Assembly: GCA_963169875.1 (NCBI GenBank) | Contig: CAUJEL010000171.1 | Location: 1 to 41,759, forward strand | From: Candidatus Zhuqueibacterota bacterium | GTDB lineage: Bacteria; Zhuqueibacterota; Zhuqueibacteria; Residuimicrobiales; Residuimicrobiaceae | DNA length: 41,759 nucleotides | Reading direction: 5' to 3' | Part shown: piece by piece, positions 35,498 through 41,759 of the stretch | How the letters are laid out: the number at the start of each line of letters is the position of its first letter | How positions within the stretch are numbered: position 1 is the first letter of the stretch | Translations under genes and position numbers: made by a program | Notes under the pieces: generated by a model | What the model was told of the DNA's origin: nothing | Seen by the model: the letters and a program-made list of their open reading frames with translations, nothing else | Databases searched by the model: none

Positions 35498-36101
35498 GAT
35501 GCGCCCTCCTCTGGAGGATCAGAAGAATTGGGAAATAAATTTCTCGGCTGAAATCTGTATTTGGCCCCCCTGGGCGGAGAAGAGATGATGGAATGAGGCA
35601 GAAAACATGGATTGAATGAAGTGGAAGCGCGAAGGGCCGCCGCTAAAATATAAAACAGAAGGGTAAAAGGAAATATTCAAGTCAATTTCCGAATTCTTCA
35701 AGCAGCCAAAGGGGGCGAACAAATTTACTGTTCTATTAAACATCAACATAGCTACAACAAAAAGTTTAAAACAGTATTCAGAATCCAATTTTCATGCAAA
35801 TAATGTCGTTTCAAGACACCCTCATGGGGGGAAACCCAGCAAGGCATAGTTGTGATCCAGTTAATAATCCATAAAATGCAAAAACAAGGCAAAAATGAAT
35901 GCTAAGACCATTTTTTTGCCAAAAATCGCATAACAATAATGCACATAATGAAGTAATATTACCCAATCCCTGAAAACGTTCCTTGACGCCATTTATCTGA
36001 AAATCATTCAATATTCAACTTGATGACTCTAAGTATTAGTGAACATCCTGCCGGATACTACGGCCGTGCGTCGAACGTTTACGTTTGCAAAGGGGAAAAC
36101 C
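35498..36101. other. Divergent intergenic region
   Basis: About 600 bases between the giant T9SS gene (minus) and the lipoprotein gene (plus). It must hold both promoters. It contains the second copy of the dispersed repeat (35781-35960). Open frames inside it overlap the repeat, lack ribosome-binding sites, and are not conserved between the two copies. Confidence 0.6.
35781..35960. repeat. Dispersed non-coding repeat, copy 2
   Basis: Matches copy 1 (9115-9300) in order and orientation: TTCATGCAAATAATGTCGTT, GACACCCTCATGG, GGCATAGTTGTG, ATAAAATGCAAAAACAAGGC, then a T-run and an AT-rich end. It is placed about 285 bases upstream of a minus-strand T9SS-cargo gene. Confidence 0.6.
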
Positions 36102-37469
36102 ATGAAGAACTGGCATTCTGTTTTGATCTTTTGCTGTATCCTGGTTTTGATGGCAGCCTGTGATAAAAATCCGTCGGGACCGGATGACAATGGGGCTGCG
36201 CTGAGCGATGCAGAAAAAATTGCGCTGGACCTCATCAATGCCTCCGGCTGGGAAGCGTCTCTCTCTGAAGCGCTGAAAAAGTACAAACCGCAGGCGATTC
36301 CCTCCTACAAACGGGAGGTCCTGACCGGGAATGTGGTTCATTATTCCTTTCAGGTGAAAAACGGAACCGGAGCCCATGATCTGGTCGGCATTCATCGCGT
36401 CGTCAAGGAGCAAAAGGCCGGCCAGCCGGTCAAGACGGTCCGGAATCTCTTTTTGCAGCACGGCGACTCCAAGGATTTCACCGGCATGTTCCTCAACGGG
36501 GTGCGCACACCCCATATCGCGGATGATTTTGGCATTGCCATATTTCTCGCCCAAAACGATATCGATGTCTGGGGCATTGACCAGAACTGGGCACTGGTGC
36601 CTGAGAGTGTGAGCGATTTTTCGTTCATGAAGGATTGGGGCATGGACAACCAGGTCCGGAATTTGCGCCTGGCCGTGGAAATCGCCCGCAAAGCCCGCAG
36701 CTTTTCGGACTGCGGTGACGAGGCCCTCAACCTGTCCGGGTACAGCAGCGGCGTCATGACGGGCTATGCCCTGCTCAATGAGGAGGCCAGGCTGGCGAAT
36801 GACAAACGCATGGTCGGAGGATGGATACCCGTCGATTGTCTTTACAAATGCAACGATCAACCCACGCGTGAAGTCTGGAGCGCTGTGTACGAGTCCTACA
36901 AAGATAAAGTGACAGCCGGGGAATATGCAGAAGTGCAATTATTCCCGCTTGCCGGCCGGGCGGTGCGGGATGATCCGAATGGCGCCTCGGCGCTGATAGA
37001 AGGTTTTACCAATTTGCAGGTCGCGATGTACTTCGGCGCCGCGCAGGTGCTCGCTCCACTGACATTTCATTATTTCGCCGGCGTCATGGAGAGCGATTTT
37101 CCGGTCGATTTTCAGTACCTCAGCAAAGAGGCCGCTTTTGATTTCTTCGTCGACTCGGTGCCTTACGAAACGCAGGTATTCATGCGGGATTATTCCGCAA
37201 CGATCTCCGGCGCGATCGAAGTGCCCTGGGATGATAATCTCGGCTTGATCACCGTGCCGGTCTTCAATGTCGCGGCCAGCGGTGGCATGGGCGACCTGAG
37301 CACGTATACCACGACGCTGCTGGGAAGCACAGACGTGCAGAATCTGGTCGTGCGTCTGCATGCGGTGGGTGATGAGGCCATTGATTTCGGTCACATCGAT
37401 CTCTTCATGGCGGACAATGCGGAAGCCCTGGTATGGAGGCCCATCTTGACCTGGCTGCAGTCGCACTAG
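36102..37469 (+). CDS. Lipoprotein with alpha/beta-hydrolase fold (455 aa)
   Basis: The start ATG at 36102 is behind AGGGGA (36091-36096, 5 bases' spacing). It gives MKNWHSVLIFCCILVLMAAC, a lipoprotein signal with lipobox LMAAC and the modified cysteine at residue 20, then a short Asp/Pro/Gly-rich tether. An upstream in-frame ATG at 36039 would bury the signal, so it is rejected. The body reads as an alpha/beta hydrolase: 'RNLFLQHGDSKDFTG' (oxyanion loop region), nucleophile elbow 'LSGYSSGVMTGYALL' (GYSSG) and a late 'DFGHIDLF' that would supply the catalytic histidine. 'VPVFNVAASGGMGDL' may lie near the acid position. Probable role: esterase or lipase anchored in the outer membrane; the substrate is unknown. 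It is transcribed alone, away from the T9SS operon. Confidence 0.75.
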   Translation: MKNWHSVLIFCCILVLMAACDKNPSGPDDNGAALSDAEKIALDLINASGWEASLSEALKKYKPQAIPSYKREVLTGNVVHYSFQVKNGTGAHDLVGIHRVVKEQKAGQPVKTVRNLFLQHGDSKDFTGMFLNGVRTPHIADDFGIAIFLAQNDIDVWGIDQNWALVPESVSDFSFMKDWGMDNQVRNLRLAVEIARKARSFSDCGDEALNLSGYSSGVMTGYALLNEEARLANDKRMVGGWIPVDCLYKCNDQPTREVWSAVYESYKDKVTAGEYAEVQLFPLAGRAVRDDPNGASALIEGFTNLQVAMYFGAAQVLAPLTFHYFAGVMESDFPVDFQYLSKEAAFDFFVDSVPYETQVFMRDYSATISGAIEVPWDDNLGLITVPVFNVAASGGMGDLSTYTTTLLGSTDVQNLVVRLHAVGDEAIDFGHIDLFMADNAEALVWRPILTWLQSH

Positions 37470-37475
37470 TATCGG

Positions 37476-37521
37476 CTCCCGGTGCAGCTGCAGCCATAGC
37501 GTTTACTTGCTGCGCCGGGAG
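37476..37521 (+). terminator. Hairpin after the hydrolase lipoprotein gene
   Basis: CTCCCGGTGCAGC (37476-37488) pairs with GCTGCGCCGGGAG (37509-37521), 12 of 13 positions, starting 7 bases after the stop codon. The stem is strong but no T-run follows, so it may end or protect the transcript rather than act as a classical intrinsic terminator. Confidence 0.5.
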
Positions 37522-38161
37522 GGTTCAACCTGGCGGCGCTCGATCGATTCCAGTCTCCAGTCGGTTTCACCCGCTTGCACCTCCTGACGTGCTCATGACA
37601 CCCCTTCGGTTTGCCGCGTCACCACGCCAGATTTAATGGCATTCGCATGGAATCCAGGGAAAAATGGGTTGGATCATCCTTGCAGTTGGCTATTTTACGA
37701 AAACAGCATGCCACCGCTGTGATGTTAACAGAATACACGGAGGTATGCAGCATCCGGTTGAGGTTTATCCGCGCCAGCCGTTTTGGTGATTTTCATTATT
37801 TCCCGCTGGATATTTTTATCAAACAGACAGCCCCCAAAATCCTGGTTGCGTTTTTTACGTTGATATATTTTGCGGCAGCCATCGGCTTCTCCGCCGTCAA
37901 CCATTACTGACTTGGCGGTCATCGTCAGATGACTGATCCGCCGCCGCTGACATGACAGCTTATACCTTAGTCAGCAGCCAGGAAAAGATACTGGCGTTCT
38001 AATCTCCATGCCATGGCCTGCAGGTGATCAAAAAATCTCATATTTTACTTGGATATGAATCCTGACTTTAGTACCATTCAGGAAAACAGGGGATCTGAAA
38101 CAGGCGTGGATGCTGTTACAGACCATAGCGGATGGGGTTAATTTGAACTTCTACCTTTTTG
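37522..38161. other. Intergenic region with no recognised gene
   Basis: About 640 bases before the glycosyltransferase gene. Short open frames on both strands (for example 37611-37910 plus and 37725-37922 minus) overlap one another, have no clear ribosome-binding sites and resemble nothing I know. It must contain the promoter of the glycosyltransferase gene, which I could not locate. Confidence 0.5.
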
Positions 38162-39715
38162 ATGATGTACAGACGTCGATCGATCAACATAATAGCCGCA
38201 AAAAACAGGGAAATTGAAAATCCTTTCATAATACCCATTGGATTCTCAATCGTGCTCGCGATTCTGGCTCAATTTTTATTATATGAGAGCGGTTTGTACT
38301 CCATTTCCGCCGACGAATCGAGCAGAACCAGAATCGCCTATGATTTTTCCCGGGACAACTCCCTTGCAGTTGGAAATTGGCTGCCATTCCATACGCTGCT
38401 TGCAGGCGCCGTATTGAAGATTTGGCCGGATCTGTTTTTAGCACCCAGACTATTAAGCCATGCTTTTGGCATCCTGGTTCTGATCTCTGTCATCGTGCTC
38501 ACGCATGGCCTTTTTCGCAATAACCGCGCAACCATCCTGGCTGGATTTACAGCAGCCCTCCTGCCGCAACGTGTCATTCTTGCAACGGTGCCACTCTCTG
38601 AGATTTTCCTTATTTCCAGCGTTTGTCTTGGATTCGTCTTTCTCAATCTGTGGATCGAACACCGCGAATTCAAGTACCTCGTTGCGCTCGGAATCAGCAT
38701 GAGCCTGTCCACCATGACGAGATACGAGGGCTGGGCTTTTGCAGCCGCCCTGATCCTCTATTTCCTGCTGTTAAAGCATCGCTATAGTCGCCTCCCTGTT
38801 TTACGGCAGCGACTCGTGCTTCTTGTACTGGTAAGCGCCTTTCCATTTATCTGGTTAATTCTGCAGTTTTACACCACCGGGAATGCCCTGGCATTTACAG
38901 AGCGAGCCGTCACCAGTGAAAACAGTGCTCTGGTATGGAAAAATCTGACCTTCATCCCGATTCTCAAAGAGACCCTGCAGATGAATGTACTTTATCATTT
39001 TATCAAACAAAACATTGCATCTTTGAATGGGTTGGCATTTATTTCGATTTTTCTCACGCTCAACAAAAATCAACGGACGCATGCCACCCTCTCCATCGCG
39101 GGATGGGCGCTGCTGATCATGTCGATCATCTGGTTCCTTGTTCTGTCTATTCCGGGAGCTACCTTTCGCCTGATACCGAGCAATGCCTGGAGATTTGCTG
39201 CGGTCTGGTCTGTGTTGTTGATACCGTTTACGGCTCATGCGATGGTAGTGATGGAGGATGTCTGCAAACACAAAAGACGGTTAGTCAATTTTCTATTCAG
39301 GATGATACTCTATGCGATCGTCACAATATTCTTCATACAGCAGATTAACCATTTGGCCCAGGAATCCAGCTTTTCAAGAGATGAGAGAAATTTGGGAATC
39401 GTACTCAAGAAACGGCTGGCTGAAGCGCCCTCGGCCAGAGTGCTGATCGACAGCCCCGACTGGGCCTATCTTAATATAGCGATTGCTTCGAATTATCCAG
39501 ATAATTTCATCGCCAACACAGGCAGCAATCCGAGACAGCCGACGAAGGCGATCCTGCAAATCGACGACGCCAGCGAGGATACGATCCCGGATGCTACCCT
39601 ATTCTCATTCTATGTATTTCGCAGTGAAAAATACAAACAATGGTTGTCCTCACAACCGCATCTGCACCTGATCGCAGAAATTGGCAAGTGGAGCGCTTTT
39701 GAGTTCAGGCGATGA
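38162..39715 (+). CDS. GT39/ArnT-like integral membrane glycosyltransferase
   Basis: About 517 residues, with roughly ten or more hydrophobic membrane segments (first near residues 24-42, IIPIGFSIVLAILAQFLLYE). The first extracytoplasmic loop carries 'ISADESSRTRIAYDF', where the acidic pair after the first helix corresponds to the catalytic Asp/Glu of GT-C enzymes of the PMT/ArnT (GT39/GT83) type. 'STMTRYEGWAFAAALILYFL' resembles the conserved Arg-Tyr-Glu segment of this superfamily. It would transfer a sugar from a polyprenyl-phosphate donor to a protein or glycan at the periplasmic face. ATG at 38162 or 38165 is likely; no good Shine-Dalgarno is visible. The last 14 codons (AEIGKWSAFEFRR, stop) are part of a 76-bp unit repeated downstream. 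Confidence 0.75.
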   Translation: MMYRRRSINIIAAKNREIENPFIIPIGFSIVLAILAQFLLYESGLYSISADESSRTRIAYDFSRDNSLAVGNWLPFHTLLAGAVLKIWPDLFLAPRLLSHAFGILVLISVIVLTHGLFRNNRATILAGFTAALLPQRVILATVPLSEIFLISSVCLGFVFLNLWIEHREFKYLVALGISMSLSTMTRYEGWAFAAALILYFLLLKHRYSRLPVLRQRLVLLVLVSAFPFIWLILQFYTTGNALAFTERAVTSENSALVWKNLTFIPILKETLQMNVLYHFIKQNIASLNGLAFISIFLTLNKNQRTHATLSIAGWALLIMSIIWFLVLSIPGATFRLIPSNAWRFAAVWSVLLIPFTAHAMVVMEDVCKHKRRLVNFLFRMILYAIVTIFFIQQINHLAQESSFSRDERNLGIVLKKRLAEAPSARVLIDSPDWAYLNIAIASNYPDNFIANTGSNPRQPTKAILQIDDASEDTIPDATLFSFYVFRSEKYKQWLSSQPHLHLIAEIGKWSAFEFRR

Positions 39716-39952
39716 CCTCCTCACCTCACATATACTTCAGGAACCGATTGCAGAAATTGGGAAGTGGAGCGCCTTTGAGTTCAGGCGGTGACCTCCTCAC
39801 CTCGCATATACTACAGGAAGCGATTGCAGAAATTGGCAAGTGGAGCGCCTTTGAGTTCAGGCGATGACCTCCTCACCTCGCATATACTTCAGGAAGCGAT
39901 TGCAGATATTGGGAAGTGGAGCGCCTTTGAGTTCAGGCGATGACCTCCTCAC
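39674..39952 (+). repeat. 76-bp tandem repeat array spanning the glycosyltransferase stop codon
   Basis: Units begin at 39674, 39750, 39826 and 39902 (GCAGAAATTGG.AAGTGG...), giving about 3.7 copies with only a few substitutions each. The first unit includes the real end of the gene; units 2-4 re-encode the same AEIGKWSAFEFRR-stop peptide in shifted frames, since 76 is not a multiple of three. Units 2-4 are more alike than any is to unit 1. The following bases to 40203 hold no recognisable gene. Confidence 0.95.
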
Positions 39953-40203
39953 AATTTCTATAATGCAGGAACATACAGGGATTTTGATTTTTTCGCAGAT
40001 GGGCTGTAATCGCCTTGGCGGCAAACGTTTTGATTAAGCGCCTGCGTTGGATATGATACTCCGGAAGCCTTCAATTCATTCTTCCTGTCGCAAGGATTCC
40101 TTCAGAAAGACAATGAGGCACTTTAACATGCGCCGGCAATGCCGCGGATCGAGCTCCGCAGCCTGCCGGGAAAATGGTATGGCGTACGATTACTATGATC
40201 AGC

Positions 40204-41643
40204 TCATTTGATCAGCGTCGCCTTTTGCATGAGGCGGATGCCCGGGGCGCTGAGACGAATGAAGTAAATGCCCGATTCACAAGCTTCGGCCGGCCAGGTG
40301 ACGCTGTGGGCGCCGGCCTGCAACTCGCCGTTGGCCAGCTCCGCCACCGCCTGTCCCCGGAGATTAAAAACGGTCAGGTTGACGTGCTCCCGCCGGGGCA
40401 GGTGAAAAGTCATGCGAGTCGAAGCATTGAAGGGATTGGGATAGTTTTGCGCCAAACTGATCTGCTCGGGGAGTATGACCGGTTTTTCATCCACGCCCGT
40501 CTTGGGATTAGCGTACATGCGTAAGGAACCGCCCGTCATAATATACAAGGCATGATTGGCAATGATGGGAGCGGAAGAGCAACTGACTGTCGTATCATGG
40601 AACACAACATTGCCGCTCGCGAGTTCAAGACCCCACAGGCTCCCATAGGCTTCTGCTGCATAGACGACGCCGTTGGCGATCGCAGGCGTGAAAAAGCCAT
40701 ACTTGTAAGTACTTTCATGATCCCACGCCATGGTGAAATCCGCGAGTCGCACAGTCACCATATGGCCTTTTTCAAGAAGGGTATCCGTCAGGCAGAGGCA
40801 CAGGTAGTCATCCGAGAGGGCGCCCGCGCTGGGGAACATGGCGTCCATGGCATAATTGGGTGGCAGGGTCCAGGTTCGTGCAATCTTGCCGCTTCTTTTA
40901 TCGCGCGCCACCACATTCGAGCCGTCCAGCACGTAAAGATATCTGCGGTCCACCGTCAGCAGATAGAAGCCATCATTCTCAACCTCCCATTTTTTCGCGC
41001 CGGTGAACTTGTTGAAAGCCCAGCAGATTTTGCCCGCCATCGGCCTGGAGACCGCATACACCGTGGAATCATCCACGGCAGGCGTCATCTGCGACCAGCT
41101 CAGTTTCTGCTTCCAGATTACGACGCCGGTGGCAGCCTCAAAACAATAGAGACTGTCGTTTATATAATAAAGCCGGGGGCCATCCAGAATGGGATGTTTG
41201 TGATAAATGGGCTCGCTAAATGATTTTTCCCATTTCACCGCACCGGTTGCCCGCTGCAAGGCATATAGCGATGTACTGTGATATCCGGAACAAAACAGAA
41301 GAGATTCAGAGAGGGCTGGTATCACAGCCGCAACGCCACTGGTGCCCGGGATCTCATAACTCCACAACACGGTGGCGCTGGCCAGATCGACCAATTCTGC
41401 GATATTGGGGGATGGATATTTATCCCACGTGACGCCCATGTAATGGCCATCGATCGCCATGTATTTTGCAGAAAGTGCGACATCATTGACAATCTCGAAC
41501 GGCGGCTGGAGGATTTTTTCGTTTCTCACAAATGCCGAGAGTTCGCGATTGCCATTGGCCATAAGCCAATCATATTGAGCATAGGCGAGAGCGGCGAACA
41601 GCAACATCCAGACAAGTCCACTGAACAGAATGCGGTTCCTCAT
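40204..41643 (-). CDS. T9SS-exported PQQ-type beta-propeller protein (479 aa)
   Basis: Signal peptide at 1-22 (RILFSGLVWMLLFAALAYAQ). Residues about 60-380 form repeated blades of the PQQ_2/outer-membrane BamB-like kind: 'LYALQRATGAVKWEKSFSEP', 'LYCFEAATGVVIWKQKL', 'FNKFTGAKKWEVEN', 'VVARDKRSGKIARTWTL', 'LWGLELASGNVVFHDT'. These give a WD-like propeller of seven or eight blades without evident PQQ ligands, so a binding or scaffolding role is likelier than dehydrogenase activity. Residues about 390-479 are a T9SS sorting domain (ISLAQNYPNPFNASTRMTF ... LMQKATLIK). The ATG at 41643 has an excellent Shine-Dalgarno, AAAGGAGGT, 5 bases upstream. It is oriented like the other T9SS cargo genes but lies apart from them. 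Confidence 0.85.
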   Translation of the reverse strand: MRNRILFSGLVWMLLFAALAYAQYDWLMANGNRELSAFVRNEKILQPPFEIVNDVALSAKYMAIDGHYMGVTWDKYPSPNIAELVDLASATVLWSYEIPGTSGVAAVIPALSESLLFCSGYHSTSLYALQRATGAVKWEKSFSEPIYHKHPILDGPRLYYINDSLYCFEAATGVVIWKQKLSWSQMTPAVDDSTVYAVSRPMAGKICWAFNKFTGAKKWEVENDGFYLLTVDRRYLYVLDGSNVVARDKRSGKIARTWTLPPNYAMDAMFPSAGALSDDYLCLCLTDTLLEKGHMVTVRLADFTMAWDHESTYKYGFFTPAIANGVVYAAEAYGSLWGLELASGNVVFHDTTVSCSSAPIIANHALYIMTGGSLRMYANPKTGVDEKPVILPEQISLAQNYPNPFNASTRMTFHLPRREHVNLTVFNLRGQAVAELANGELQAGAHSVTWPAEACESGIYFIRLSAPGIRLMQKATLIK

Positions 41644-41759
41644 GGCTACCTCCTTTTACAGGGTGGTAAAAATCAAACACAGGATTGACCGATTACAGCT
41701 GAATGGATAAATTCTCTTCCGGAGCCGGCCGTTCTGGTATGCGTTTTATGAGACAAATT

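Noticed and set aside
35519-36011. Small minus-strand open frames between the giant T9SS gene and the lipoprotein gene
   Set aside because: They overlap or abut the dispersed repeat, one would need a TTG start, and the frames are not kept in the other repeat copy.
36039-36101. Upstream ATG start for the hydrolase lipoprotein
   Set aside because: It would place 21 extra polar and basic residues before a clear lipoprotein signal; ATG 36102 has the better ribosome-binding site.
37611-37922. Open frames on both strands in the gap before the glycosyltransferase
   Set aside because: They overlap in opposite directions, lack ribosome-binding sites and resemble no known protein.
39674-39952. CRISPR array
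   Set aside because: The units are contiguous 76-bp repeats without spacers, include coding sequence, and no cas genes are present.

Overview
The window looks like a chromosomal stretch from a bacterium of the Fibrobacterota-Chlorobiota-Bacteroidota (FCB) group, possibly a Calditrichota/KSB1-like or Ignavibacteria-like lineage. The main reason is that four large secreted proteins end in a type IX secretion (T9SS) C-terminal sorting domain of the 'YPNPFN' kind. A TonB-family protein and a lipoprotein also point to an outer membrane. The exact phylum cannot be settled from the sequence alone.

Layout. 1-2492: edge-truncated secreted protein, a decayed and duplicated DUF1080 fragment, a TonB-like energy transducer, and a small frameshifted gene with two hairpins upstream. 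2493-8723: a 2076-residue beta-helix surface protein. 8724-9453: non-coding, with one copy of a dispersed ~180-bp repeat. 9454-26211: a complete type I BREX phage-defence locus on the minus strand. 26212-26824: BREX leader, a candidate promoter, the terminator of the neighbouring operon and a REP-like inverted repeat. 26825-35497: two T9SS cargo proteins in one operon, both carrying cohesin-like, dockerin, fn3 and CBM9-like modules. 35498-36101: second copy of the dispersed repeat. 36102-37469: alpha/beta-hydrolase lipoprotein. 38162-39715: GT39-like membrane glycosyltransferase whose 3' end is repeated in a 76-bp tandem array. 40204-41643: PQQ-type beta-propeller T9SS protein.

The BREX locus reads, in transcription order, brxA-brxB-brxC-[AlbA_2/wHTH protein]-[AAA ATPase]-[PD-(D/E)XK nuclease]-pglX-pglZ-brxL. 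All six type I core genes are intact. Three things set it apart. (1) An ATPase plus a small nuclease sit directly before pglX with 1-nt overlaps or 2-nt gaps, so they look translationally coupled to the methyltransferase; this is analogous to PARIS genes nested in some Salmonella BREX loci, but with a different effector fold. (2) A degenerate second copy of the last 17 codons of brxC lies just before the ATPase gene. It marks the far edge of a segment holding the AlbA_2 gene and an array of four 12-bp repeats ending in an 18-bp palindrome, which suggests a cassette exchanged at the 3' end of brxC between diverged BREX loci. (3) BrxL has lost the usual Lon-type C-terminal domain and carries an MITD1-like MIT_C (phospholipase-D-like) domain instead.

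Functionally, BrxA, BrxB, BrxC, PglX and PglZ should form the host-methylating and phage-excluding complex, with BrxL as the separate AAA+ motor. The ATPase/nuclease pair is a plausible second, self-contained anti-phage layer. The surrounding genes build and decorate the cell surface. No T9SS machinery, integrase, transposase gene, tRNA or CRISPR array was seen.
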